From the NCBI GenBank assembly GCA_025358115.1, contig JANYKQ010000009.1:1-64000 (forward strand): 64,000 nt of DNA. The letters run 5' to 3'. This stretch comes from Methanomicrobiales archaeon. GTDB lineage: Archaea; Halobacteriota; Methanomicrobia; Methanomicrobiales; Methanospirillaceae. Below the pieces are notes generated by a model. That model was not told the origin of the DNA. It searched no databases and saw nothing but the letters and a program-made list of their open reading frames with translations. Made by a program: the position numbers and the translations under genes. Positions 10,022 to 19,670 of the stretch are shown in pieces; position 1 is the first letter of the stretch, and each line of letters opens with the position of its first letter.

Positions 10022-10185
10022 CCAATAACCCCACTCTGATACTGAATTGTATACTATACTACTAATTAACGGTTTACCCGGTAAAAAGGAAGGGATCGTA
10101 TTTTCATAGAGACAAAACCTTCCCGTTGCTCTATGGACCCGTTCAAGTCCTCGTATCAGACCGGTAAAAAAGGGACGGGAAAATA

Positions 10186-11943
10186 TTACCTGAGTTTTCT
10201 GATAACCAGCACTACGGCAACAAGCGAGATGACTGCGAGTATACTGCCAAACCCGGGCGTCTCGAGCGTTTTTGAGACCTGCATGGGATCTGCAGAGCTG
10301 ACATACAATGCCGATTCATCATCCTTAAATCCGTCTTTTGTCAGCTTCACGATATAGGTACCTTGTTTGAGGTGAAGGCTGGTGGGAGTGGTTCCCTTGG
10401 GAGTATCATCGATATACACGTTCGCCCCGTCGGGAACAGAATTGACAAAGACTACGGTATCCGGTGCAGTATAGCTCCACGGGGTCGTGACCACGACGGT
10501 TGTACCGGGATCGACCGTGACGGTCTTCTTGTAGGTGCCGTATTCCACCATGGTCACTTCGAGGTTATGCACCCCCGGCGTTATTCCAGAGAAATCATAG
10601 GGGGTAGTCTTACCGGTGGGGGTGCCATCAAGGACTATGCTCGCTCCCGGGGGCGTTGAACGCACAGAGATGATCCCGGTCCCCGACGTAAGGGGCTTGA
10701 GTGTCACATCAACTTTTGTTGTCTTGTCCATGGCGAGAGTAACGGAGCGGGATTCTCCCATGTACCCGATCTTCGAGACAATAACCGAGTGTGTGCCCGG
10801 TGAAAGATCGAAAAACGAGGAGGGAGTTGTACCGCGTTGGACCCCGTCAACAAAGATATCTGATCCGGAAGGAGTCGAGGTGATGATAAGGGTTGGCAGG
10901 GCCTGCGATATTTCTATAACGGGCACTGTCGTTGTGGGAACAAGGGGGGCAAACTTCTGGATGCGGTTGAGACCAAGGTCAACAACATAGACATTGCCGG
11001 ACTTATCAACAGCAACACCCGTAGGATTATAGAACTGGCCATCTCCTGTACCCACAGATCCCCATTTACCCAGGAACGTTCCCGTAGGGCTGAGTTTCTG
11101 GACCCGGTTGTTCCCGTAATCCGTCACATACACATTTCCTGCGGAATCAACAGCAATTCCCATAAACCCGTCGAACTGCCCGTCCCCGCTGCCCTGGGAG
11201 CCCCACTTGTTGACAAACATCCCGGAGGGATCGAACTTTTTCACAACACTGCCATGCCCGCCATTCCATTCAATGACATAGACATTCCCTGCCGGATCAA
11301 CATCAATCCCGTTGGGGGTAGCAAACTGGTTGTCCTCAGTTCCCTTTGAACCCCATGCTAAAAGGAAAGTACCATCCGATTTGAATTTCTGGATTCGGTA
11401 ATTGTTGAGATCCACCACGTAGACGTTTCCTGATTTATCGACAGCAATCCCCTCGGGAGCATGGAACTGCCCGTTTTCGGATCCTGTCGAGCCCCATTGT
11501 GTCACGAATTTGCCATCGGACGTGAACTTCTCGATGCGATCGCCACGAGTATCGCATACGTACACATTCCCTGAGGAGTCAACTGCGATTCCTCCGGTCA
11601 TGTTGAACTGCCCGTCCCCGGTGCCCTGGGAGCCCCACTGGGTGATAAAAACTCCCGATGGAGAGAATTTCTGGACCCGGTTGTTCTGGGAATCTGCAAC
11701 ATAGACATTTCCTGAAGAGTCAACCGCAACATCGAGCGGGCTTGAGAAATGCCCGATGCCGTTTCCCGCCGATCCCCATTTTGTCACAAACTGGTACGTT
11801 TCAGAAGCAGCTGCACCCTGAACAAAGATGCAGAAGGCCAGAATACACAGTATGAGGAGAATTTTTTTTGACCGAATACTCTTTCCGGACATAAGTGGCT
11901 TTGGACCGTAATCTGTTAAAAGGATACCGACCCTTTTCGCCAC
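10186..11943 (-). CDS. Secreted NHL-repeat and PEGA-domain surface protein with PGF-CTERM anchor
   Basis: Repeated GxFxxKWGSxGxGDGQFxxPxGIAVDxSGNVYVxD units; PEGA repeats; C-terminal PGFGSILAVISLVAVVLVIRKLR. Confidence 0.9.
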   Translation of the reverse strand: MAKRVGILLTDYGPKPLMSGKSIRSKKILLILCILAFCIFVQGAAASETYQFVTKWGSAGNGIGHFSSPLDVAVDSSGNVYVADSQNNRVQKFSPSGVFITQWGSQGTGDGQFNMTGGIAVDSSGNVYVCDTRGDRIEKFTSDGKFVTQWGSTGSENGQFHAPEGIAVDKSGNVYVVDLNNYRIQKFKSDGTFLLAWGSKGTEDNQFATPNGIDVDPAGNVYVIEWNGGHGSVVKKFDPSGMFVNKWGSQGSGDGQFDGFMGIAVDSAGNVYVTDYGNNRVQKLSPTGTFLGKWGSVGTGDGQFYNPTGVAVDKSGNVYVVDLGLNRIQKFAPLVPTTTVPVIEISQALPTLIITSTPSGSDIFVDGVQRGTTPSSFFDLSPGTHSVIVSKIGYMGESRSVTLAMDKTTKVDVTLKPLTSGTGIISVRSTPPGASIVLDGTPTGKTTPYDFSGITPGVHNLEVTMVEYGTYKKTVTVDPGTTVVVTTPWSYTAPDTVVFVNSVPDGANVYIDDTPKGTTPTSLHLKQGTYIVKLTKDGFKDDESALYVSSADPMQVSKTLETPGFGSILAVISLVAVVLVIRKLR

Positions 11944-12091
11944 AGGGAAGCGGAGAAATGCCGGGCCGGAATATGGCAGTAAATGGCAGGAGTGGGGTTA
12001 AGAAAAGGAGACGGAACGACTGCCGGATTTGTTTTTGTCTCCCGCTGGTTAGATCGTTATCCGGCAAAAACCCTGAACCGGCAGGAAAAAG

Positions 12092-12520
12092 TCAGTCAAA
12101 GAGGGCGAAGTTGTTCTTCAGGGAAATATAATGGCATAAATCCCTGAATATATCTGCAGGAATTCCGAATTTTGCAACATACAGTGAGACCAGGTTTTTT
12201 TCTGCATCGGCAAGCACCCCGTCAGCCATGACAAGATCGAGCAGAATCGCTATCAGTGCAGTCTTCTGATTCTCATTCAGGCTGCAGGCAACCAGGTCAA
12301 CGCAGTCTTCATAGGGAGTGTTCTTAAAGGTTTTATACGCGAGATCAAACGTGGCCTGGTCGCCCCTTACGATCTTTTCCAGATCACAGGTCTCTGCATT
12401 CACAAATCGCCCATCCGCTGCAATCGCGGTGAGGGCTGCAAGAAAAAGGGCGGATTTCGGCCTAAGCGGAGCATCTTCACTATCGGGCCCGTCATCAAAA
12501 AACCCATCTTTGTATTTCAT
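12092..12520 (-). CDS. TerB-like domain protein
   Basis: ALTAIAADGRFVNAETCDLEKI...LLDLVMADGVLADAEKNLVSLYVAKFGI resembles the TerB fold repeats. Confidence 0.6.
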   Translation of the reverse strand: MKYKDGFFDDGPDSEDAPLRPKSALFLAALTAIAADGRFVNAETCDLEKIVRGDQATFDLAYKTFKNTPYEDCVDLVACSLNENQKTALIAILLDLVMADGVLADAEKNLVSLYVAKFGIPADIFRDLCHYISLKNNFALFD

Positions 12521-12598
12521 TATGATCTCCCATTACCTGTTGCAATTATTTAAGAGTACGGCAGTTTTAGGTTTGCCAGTTCTCCTTTGTCGCGATAG

Positions 12599-12632
12599 GA
12601 CCCCCGGCCCGGTTCTCCCGGGAACCGGGGTC
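12599..12632 (+). terminator. GC-rich hairpin followed by a T tract
   Basis: gaccccCGGCCCGGTTCtcccGGGAACCGgggtc then tgattttttt; lies between two minus-strand genes. Confidence 0.4.
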
Positions 12633-12655
12633 TGATTTTTTTGGGATACTACCGG

Positions 12656-14176
12656 TTACAATCCCTTCCGGTTCTTTTTCCGGGAACGGGAGACTGCATC
12701 CTCCAGTGCTGCAACGATCGTCTCCATGATCTTAATCCGGGCATAGTACTTGTCATTGGATTCGACAATGGTCCAGGGTACTGCAGGCGTACTGGTCTTT
12801 TCTATCATCTCCTCTGTTGCAATGCTGTAGAGTTCCCATTTTTTGCGGTTCCTCCAGTCTTCTTCCGTGATCTTGTATTTCTTCAGGACATCGGCTTCCC
12901 GTTCCTTAAAGCGCTGGAGCTGGGTGTCCTGGTCGATCTGGAGCCAGAACTTGATGACCACCCCACCGGATCTCACCAGGTAATCCTCAAGGGAATTGAT
13001 CTCCTGGTAGGCCCGCTGCCATTCCTCCTCCGAGCAGAAACCTTCAACGCGTTCGACTAATACCCGGCCGTACCAGGTGCGGTCAAAGATGGTGATATCG
13101 CCGGCCTTTGGCAGGTTGCGGATGAAGCGCCAGAGATAGTGGTGGCTCTTCTCATCCGGAGTAGGGGCAGCTATGGGCTCAACCACGCTGCACCGGGGGT
13201 TGAGTGCCCGGTCGATCCGTATGATCGCCCCGCCTTTCCCCGCCGCATCGCAGCCCTCAAACAGAATGGTGACCGGAATTTTTTGGGTGTGGATGATATA
13301 CTGGAGTTCGTGCAGCCGTTTTTCGCAGGCTTCAAGACGGGAAATATAGTCTGCTTCCGGCAGTGCTTTCGAGAGATCGATTGCCTGCATCAGGGATGAC
13401 TGCACGGCCGGGCCCTTTGCCGCAGCCCGTGATTTTTTCGCAGGGGCTTCTGTCTCCACGGCCGATCGGGTCATGAGGGTCTCTTCCATGCGACTGAGGA
13501 TCGTTTCATAGACTTTCACGATCGCAAAACGCCGGTCATTTCCCTCCACTATGGTCCAGGGCGCCTGTACAATGCTGGTTTCGGAGATCAGGTTCTCGAG
13601 CACGGGCTGCATTGCATCATAATCCCGCATCTTCCGGGGTGCCCTGCTGTCGTTTTCCGAGAACTCCCTGTGCAGGTCCTGGAATTTGTTCAGCCGCTTC
13701 TTCTGCTCCTTTTTGCTGACATGCAAAAAGAACTTGATGATGAGGGCACCATCGGCGGCGAGTTGTTCTTCCATGGTGATGATATCGGAGAGGGCCCCGG
13801 GAGGGAGCGGGGTTTTCTTACCGGCACCTGAGTAGGCCAGCAGGGCATCCGTATACCAGCTCCGGTCAAAGATTGCGATCTGGCCCTGCGAGGGAGTATT
13901 TACCCAGAATCTCCAGAGCAGCGGGTGTGCACGTTCAGTCTCATCCGGCTGCTGCGTGGAGTGGACCCGGTACCCCCGGGGATCAAGGGCATACGTAAGC
14001 CGGTTGATCGTATTGGAGATCCCCGAAAATCTCCAGCCTTCAAAGACCATGATTACGGGAATCTTTTTCTCATGAAACTCCCGCTGGAGCACACCGAGAC
14101 GTTCGCGAAGTCCCTCAATCACGGCATCATAGGCATTTTTATCAAGAGTCTGGTTCAGATCGAATTTGTCAAACAT
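12656..14176 (-). CDS. Two-domain PPK2-family polyphosphate:AMP phosphotransferase/polyphosphate kinase 2
   Basis: Tandem PPK2 domains, each with VxxxFEG, FDRSWY/FDRTWY and KFxLxxxxxxQxxR motifs. Confidence 0.9.
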   Translation of the reverse strand: MFDKFDLNQTLDKNAYDAVIEGLRERLGVLQREFHEKKIPVIMVFEGWRFSGISNTINRLTYALDPRGYRVHSTQQPDETERAHPLLWRFWVNTPSQGQIAIFDRSWYTDALLAYSGAGKKTPLPPGALSDIITMEEQLAADGALIIKFFLHVSKKEQKKRLNKFQDLHREFSENDSRAPRKMRDYDAMQPVLENLISETSIVQAPWTIVEGNDRRFAIVKVYETILSRMEETLMTRSAVETEAPAKKSRAAAKGPAVQSSLMQAIDLSKALPEADYISRLEACEKRLHELQYIIHTQKIPVTILFEGCDAAGKGGAIIRIDRALNPRCSVVEPIAAPTPDEKSHHYLWRFIRNLPKAGDITIFDRTWYGRVLVERVEGFCSEEEWQRAYQEINSLEDYLVRSGGVVIKFWLQIDQDTQLQRFKEREADVLKKYKITEEDWRNRKKWELYSIATEEMIEKTSTPAVPWTIVESNDKYYARIKIMETIVAALEDAVSRSRKKNRKGL

Positions 14177-14290
14177 AGGATAGTTTGTGGTGTGACTTCG
14201 GGGAATATAAAAGGAAGGTTATTGAGATCCCGGTTTTAAAAAGGTCAACAGATATTTATTGCATCTGAAAAATACATTGGGCCGGAGTAC

Positions 14291-15016
14291 GTGAATTCTA
14301 TGCACCTGCCACCGCCGCCCGATATCGTTTCATTAAGATTGCAGAAAATGAACCGGATATGCCTTTCCCTGCTGTTCATGGGTCTGGTCGCTGCCCTGGT
14401 CGTTGTGGCCGGGTGCACCCAGGTCGGGACCCTGTCCGTCACCTCTGAACCCGCCGGGGCTGATGTGAGCCTGGACAACAAGCTCCTGGGACAGACGAAT
14501 ATTGACCTGAAGGTGGATACCGGAGACTATCTCGTAACAATAAGGAAATCCGGGTACCAGGACTACCGCACATCAGTGACCGTGCGGGAAGGAGAGACAA
14601 CCCGTGTCAACGCCATCCTGACTCCCCTGAGCAGCGGGACGGTCCTGAGAGATGAGACCATTTCCGTCCCGGCGGGTACCTATAAAGCGTACGGCTATTC
14701 AGTCAGCCCCGGGCAAAAAATGAAAGTGTCCATAAAAACCGACGGGGGTACCCTTGAACTGCTGGTCATGAACCGGAACAATTTCAATGCCTATGAGACC
14801 TATTTTACCATTCCGGGTTTTACTCCCGCAGTAACGCTCCTTGCCGATGAGCACGGCACTGAAATTACCCGGATCATTACCGCTCCTGCAACCACGTCAG
14901 GATCTGAGTTCCTGTATTTCGTGATCGACAACAGTGATATGCCGGCCGGGTGGGTCTCGCCGTATATGGGTAAACTGGATGTCTCCGCTCACGTGATCAT
15001 AAGTACAGTAACCTGA
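14291..15016 (+). CDS. PEGA-domain lipoprotein
   Basis: Lipobox VVAGC; GTLSVTSEPAGADVSLDNKLLGQTNIDLKVDTGDYLVTIRKSGYQDY is PEGA-like. Confidence 0.85.
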   Translation: MNSMHLPPPPDIVSLRLQKMNRICLSLLFMGLVAALVVVAGCTQVGTLSVTSEPAGADVSLDNKLLGQTNIDLKVDTGDYLVTIRKSGYQDYRTSVTVREGETTRVNAILTPLSSGTVLRDETISVPAGTYKAYGYSVSPGQKMKVSIKTDGGTLELLVMNRNNFNAYETYFTIPGFTPAVTLLADEHGTEITRIITAPATTSGSEFLYFVIDNSDMPAGWVSPYMGKLDVSAHVIISTVT

Positions 15017-15290
15017 TCACCGCCACTTTTTTTCTTGAGTCTTTTTCCCGGAAGACAAGAGACGATAGTATGTCTTTACCGTAATGGAGTTTTCCGGTTT
15101 CTCTCTGCAGGGTTTCAGGGAATATGACAACGATTACTGCCGGGAGATCATCAGGCTCCCCTTATGGAAAAGAGAGAACGTTAAAATTTACGGATACGTA
15201 AAATCCGCAGATCCTTACCGGGCCGTGAAATTACGCCGGGTTTGAAACCCGTTCCGCTCAACCGGCAGGATTAATTCGCACCATACCCGT

Positions 15291-16988
15291 TCAGGATGAT
15301 ACCGGCTGGCGGTATACCTGGAAATCAATCCGGGACAGGATCTCCGGGATCTGCCGGATAGTGTCGCGGTCTTTCTCTTTCTCGGGTTCAGAGAGTTCCT
15401 CGTACGGTACAAGCGACGGGTGGATTCGCTTTGCATCGTCGCGTTGCTCACCGTAGCGCCATCCTCCCTCTGTCTTGTCAGTCATCCAGCGTTCATGCTC
15501 AAGGGAGGAGAGCCGCTCGGTCTCATCTTCAGAAAACCGGAATTCAAGGGGTGCGTCCCAGTCAGTAACCGGACCGATCTCGCAGCCCACCAGGGACAAT
15601 TTTGTCCAGATGAAGTTGGCCTGCCTGCGGTTGGACTGACGGTATTTTTCCCCGTCAATCCCGTCTTTCTTTTCCGTAAGCGTACCGAGTTCATCCCAGC
15701 TGACCAGCAGACGGTTGGTCTCGCGGGTCAGTCCTTTCTCCTGCTCCTTGCTGCAATAATTTTCATGGATTGACCGTGCAAGGATCTCTTCTTCCCCGGC
15801 AAGAATGAGCTTGCTGTTGGCAGTGAGCTCAAACATATTTACCGGGTGGATCTCCTGTACGCTCTTGAGACCTACCTGTTCATCGGCGATGAGTTTAGCA
15901 ACGCTCGTATTATGATCCATGCGGACAATGAACCTGACATCTTTGCCGGCAGTATGCTGGTGGAGTGTTAAGGCTGCATAGAGCCCCAGGGAATCATCAT
16001 CAAGACAGATATAGGCAACAAAGCCCCGGCTCAGGAGGGGGTTCCTGAGAAATTCCCCGTTCTTGAAAGCGGCCGACCTGACATCCAGGGTGAGCGCACC
16101 CAGGTCGCAGGCCTGGGTGAGTTTCGGGTACTGGATGATGAGGTTCTCCCGGATCAGCCCGGCGTTCACATCCACAAGGATGATCGTCAGCCGGGCCGGT
16201 TCCCCCTTATGCAGCAGGTACCAGGTCCGGGCAATCCGGGTCAGGATATTCTCTCCCAGCCGGCCGGCCCCAAGGATCACGATCGGCAGGGGAGCGGTCC
16301 CCTTTTCTGCCGACGGGAAGGCCGGGTACTGGTCGAGAAGTGCCCGGGCTCCAAGGGCATACTGGTTGAAGAACTCGATCCGGATAGACGAGTCTTTCCG
16401 TGCGGAAAAAGCGTGTTTCCTGATGATCCCGTAGAGTTGCGGGTTGATCACCTGGATGATACAGGTGAGTGCCTGGTGCTTTTTTTCCGGCACCATCCGC
16501 ATCACGTTCAGGGCGACTTCTGCATTATCCTCATCCACATCATTTAAGGAGAGAACGTATGCGGCATTTTTCACACCGGCCTTTTTGAGCATGGTGGGAT
16601 CGGAGGGAAGCCCGATCAGGACAATCAATCCCAGCATCCTGCAGGATTCAATGTACGTGTTACTTGAATTACTCTCGATGATGACCGGCTTTATTCCCCG
16701 CCGGACCAGGTCATTGACGACCAGGAATGATCGGGAATTCAGGCCACAGATGATGGCATGCCCGCGTTTGAAGCGGAGCGGTGCCGTATGGATCTTGTCC
16801 CGGACATACAGGTAAATAATCCCGGCGGAACTCGAACCGGCAAACGCACCGACTGCAATGCGGATAAAATCGGAATTTGCCGTGCCGATGCTCTCTTTTA
16901 TCGCGGGAAATGCAATGAAAACCCCGACTCCCGTTCCGACAATAGCGAGCAGGGCCTGGATTACCATGTAGATATCAGGAGTATCCAT
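15291..16988 (-). CDS. Membrane TrkA-N/RCK-type protein with C-terminal RyR domain
   Basis: Two N-terminal TM segments, TrkA-N-like HAIICGLNSRSFLVVNDLVRRGIKPVIIE and VILGAGRLGENILTRIAR; C-terminus LSSLEHERWMTDKTEGGWRYGEQRDDAKRIHPSLVPYEELSEPEKEKDRDTIRQIPEIL is RyR-like. Confidence 0.85.
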   Translation of the reverse strand: MDTPDIYMVIQALLAIVGTGVGVFIAFPAIKESIGTANSDFIRIAVGAFAGSSSAGIIYLYVRDKIHTAPLRFKRGHAIICGLNSRSFLVVNDLVRRGIKPVIIESNSSNTYIESCRMLGLIVLIGLPSDPTMLKKAGVKNAAYVLSLNDVDEDNAEVALNVMRMVPEKKHQALTCIIQVINPQLYGIIRKHAFSARKDSSIRIEFFNQYALGARALLDQYPAFPSAEKGTAPLPIVILGAGRLGENILTRIARTWYLLHKGEPARLTIILVDVNAGLIRENLIIQYPKLTQACDLGALTLDVRSAAFKNGEFLRNPLLSRGFVAYICLDDDSLGLYAALTLHQHTAGKDVRFIVRMDHNTSVAKLIADEQVGLKSVQEIHPVNMFELTANSKLILAGEEEILARSIHENYCSKEQEKGLTRETNRLLVSWDELGTLTEKKDGIDGEKYRQSNRRQANFIWTKLSLVGCEIGPVTDWDAPLEFRFSEDETERLSSLEHERWMTDKTEGGWRYGEQRDDAKRIHPSLVPYEELSEPEKEKDRDTIRQIPEILSRIDFQVYRQPVSS

Positions 16989-16990
16989 GG

Positions 16991-17755
16991 TCAGTCCGGC
17001 CCCCCGGGATTGCCCGGCGACGGGTTTGCATCCTGCACCCCGGCCAGATGCGTTTTTATATTTTCGGTCAGGGTCCTGAAATACTGCTGCGCCGGTGGGG
17101 GGAATGCATCAAACCAGTGGGGGATGTTGATGAGATAATCCATGTTCTTTGTCGGCAGGATCTCTTCAATCCGGAACGGGATGATCATGAGGTTTCTTGT
17201 CACCGCCCGCGTCAGTTCGCGGATAACGTGGGGGGAATTATCCGAACTTTTTGAAAAGATCAGCACAACAACCCGGCTCTCATCAATCGCGTCGATGATC
17301 GAACCGGGAAAATTGGAGCCGGGGAGAACATCCCGGGGAGCAATCCAGCAGAGGATCCCCCCGGTCTCAAGATAGGAGCAGAGATCGGTGGCTATCCTCT
17401 GGTCAGGTTTTGAATAGCTGATGAATACCTGGTGGCGGGGTTTTGCAGAACCAGGCCTCACTCCTGCCGGGGAGCCCGGTGATGTCGCAACCTCGTCATC
17501 GATCATATCGGTGCCGGTACTTCCTGCAGGGGCCCAGCCGGCAGTCTCCTCTGCCTTTCCTTTCCACTCTTTTGCCTGCTCCCGGTAGTACTGTTCCCGG
17601 AGCGGGACCTTCCGGGAAAGCCGGAGGAACAGGGCTGTACATTCCTCAGCCAGGCGCCGGGCGGTTACCCGATCCCCGGCTGTTTCTGCTGCGCTGAATG
17701 CTTTGGCATTCTGTTGGATCTTCTGGAGGATATCGGCAGGAGTGTCAATCTTCAT
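16991..17755 (-). CDS. TIR-domain protein with MIT-like N-terminal helical domain
   Basis: QVFISYSKPDQRIATDLCSYLETGGILCWIAPRDVLPGSNFPGSIIDAIDESRVVVLIFSKSSDNSPHVIRELTRAV; N-terminal helical bundle with MIT-like spacing. Confidence 0.85.
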   Translation of the reverse strand: MKIDTPADILQKIQQNAKAFSAAETAGDRVTARRLAEECTALFLRLSRKVPLREQYYREQAKEWKGKAEETAGWAPAGSTGTDMIDDEVATSPGSPAGVRPGSAKPRHQVFISYSKPDQRIATDLCSYLETGGILCWIAPRDVLPGSNFPGSIIDAIDESRVVVLIFSKSSDNSPHVIRELTRAVTRNLMIIPFRIEEILPTKNMDYLINIPHWFDAFPPPAQQYFRTLTENIKTHLAGVQDANPSPGNPGGPD

Positions 17756-17797
17756 GGCAGTACAACGTCATCAGCGGGATTTCAAAAAAAAAGAATT

Positions 17798-18976
17798 TTA
17801 TGAGGCCCCGAACTGCTTGTTCCATTCTTCGTGCTGTGAGAGATCCTTAGGAGTCAAAGGTGATTTTATCCGCGTAATGGCAAGAGTGAAATCCTCCATG
17901 GTAAGTGGACCGGCTTTTAAGGTCTTTTTCTGTAACTCATCAAATGAGAGTTCAGCCATATTCTCAATATTGTCATAGATATCTTTGTTTATTCTGCGGG
18001 TCATGCTCTTCATGGCATCCCGGCAGACGTTCTGGAGATCCCGACCGGAATAATGCTGATTTACAGACCGCTCGCCTATATTTTCGAGGTCCAATTGTGA
18101 TATGTCAAGCCCTTTGGTCTGGATTTTGATGATCTCCTGGCAGGCTTTCTTGTCGGGAAGGGGAATATGGATGCGTTTAGGGAACCGGGACAACACGGCG
18201 TCGTCCAGTTTCCAAGGGGTATTGGTTGCAGAGAGGGTGAGAATGAGTTTGTCGCTTTTTTTATCCTGGAACCCATCCAGTTCAGTCAGGAGTGATGCCA
18301 GCACTTTGCGGGATGCTTCACTCTGATCGTCATCTCTGGACATAGTAATGGAATCCAGTTCATCGATGAATACAATCGAAGGGGCATGCTTGCGGGCAGA
18401 TTCATACAAGGACGTAATGAGCTTTGAGGAGTCTCCCACATATTTTGAAATAATACTGCTTATTTTTACATTATAGAACGTTGCTTTGAGACTACCTGCC
18501 GCAGCAGCAGCGAGCAGGGTTTTTCCGGTACCGGGCGGACCAAAGAGTAAGATACCCTTATCGGGTTTGATGGACTCGGGTTTGCTCAGCCCTGCAATCA
18601 CCACAGTCTCCATGATGAGACTCTTGACTTCCGCCAAGCCCCCGATATCCTTCCATGTCACGGTGGAGGTCTGGATCTGGGTGTCTCCAAAACTGCTGAA
18701 GTCATCCTCGGACTCACTCCCCCTCTCTCCCCGTTCAACCACCGTTTTCCGGGGAGCGGTTCCGGCAGTCTGATCGGCTTCATCCCACCGTTTCGCCTTG
18801 TCAATATGCGCCTTCATCTGGTCCGGAACTTTCTGAGCCAGCTGCCGTTCCACATTGGCACAAATCTTTGCATACTTCTTGACATTCTCAAGATCATTCT
18901 TCGCTAATGCAGCTTTGTACTTCCCCTCGGCTTCCTTCAGCTGCGAATACAGAACTCCGGATAAATCGATGTTCAT
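17798..18976 (-). CDS. Vps4/CdvC/katanin-type AAA ATPase with MIT-like N-terminus
   Basis: Walker A LLFGPPGTGKTLLAAAAA, Walker B SIVFIDELDSI, meiotic-clade C-terminus SPLTPKDLSQHEEWNKQFG; start at MNIDLSG just after SD ggtgaggaggag. Confidence 0.85.
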   Translation of the reverse strand: MNIDLSGVLYSQLKEAEGKYKAALAKNDLENVKKYAKICANVERQLAQKVPDQMKAHIDKAKRWDEADQTAGTAPRKTVVERGERGSESEDDFSSFGDTQIQTSTVTWKDIGGLAEVKSLIMETVVIAGLSKPESIKPDKGILLFGPPGTGKTLLAAAAAGSLKATFYNVKISSIISKYVGDSSKLITSLYESARKHAPSIVFIDELDSITMSRDDDQSEASRKVLASLLTELDGFQDKKSDKLILTLSATNTPWKLDDAVLSRFPKRIHIPLPDKKACQEIIKIQTKGLDISQLDLENIGERSVNQHYSGRDLQNVCRDAMKSMTRRINKDIYDNIENMAELSFDELQKKTLKAGPLTMEDFTLAITRIKSPLTPKDLSQHEEWNKQFGAS

Positions 18977-19088
18977 TGACTCCTCCTCACCATGCTCCGC
19001 TTGCCTACTATCTAAAATATACGGCAATTGATTATTACAATATCGCTTTTTAGTTCCCGATCTCCGTACGGGTTAAAAAAATGAAAAA

Positions 19089-19667
19089 TTATTCGAGTTC
19101 TTTTTTCTGGGATTTGACCGTATCAGGAGATGCGTGGGCCGCACCCTCTTTGCCTGCCCGTATGGTATCGAGAATATCCCCGAGATCGTCTTCTGCTTCC
19201 ACCCCGACTTCCATGGTGCCGGAGGTCATATCGATGATCGCATTGATCTGTGCATCATCATCCATGGTATCGAGCTTCTTCCCGATGAGGTAACTCTCCA
19301 TCTTTTCGGGATTGATCTTTTTGAGCTTCCTGACTACATCTGCCGGGAGATCTTTTTCACGTTCCTTTAAGATGAGAATATTTGAAACGGCCTGCAGATC
19401 TTTATCAATCTGGGCTAATGAAGAGAGTTTCATCTCCTTTTTCTGGAGATATGTCTTGATCTGCCGGGCATAGCTTACTTCTTCGGACTTCGAGGAGGAT
19501 TCTTTTGCCAGATCGTATGTGCGCTGGACTTCCTGATCTATCCGCCGGACCTCTGCATGGATCGTTTCGATCTTCTTGTTGAGCTGGATCTCGGTAACCT
19601 TGAGCTCGTCGACACTGAACGTATCGATGGGATTTCCTCCCCCGAAAAGAGAGGATAAAAATCCCAT
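19089..19667 (-). CDS. ESCRT-III/PspA-like coiled-coil protein, paralogue 1
   Basis: Amphipathic N-terminus MGFLSSLFGG, long helical region, acidic C-terminal part; adjacent to a Vps4-like ATPase; paralogous to 19671-20276. Confidence 0.6.
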   Translation of the reverse strand: MGFLSSLFGGGNPIDTFSVDELKVTEIQLNKKIETIHAEVRRIDQEVQRTYDLAKESSSKSEEVSYARQIKTYLQKKEMKLSSLAQIDKDLQAVSNILILKEREKDLPADVVRKLKKINPEKMESYLIGKKLDTMDDDAQINAIIDMTSGTMEVGVEAEDDLGDILDTIRAGKEGAAHASPDTVKSQKKELE

Positions 19668-19670
19668 GGA

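Noticed and set aside
15084-15245. 53-codon plus-strand ORF MEFSGFSLQGFREYDNDYCREIIRLPLWKRENVKIYGYVKSADPYRAVKLRRV
   Set aside because: Too short and no recognisable family; kept only as a note because it precedes the convergent TrkA/RyR gene
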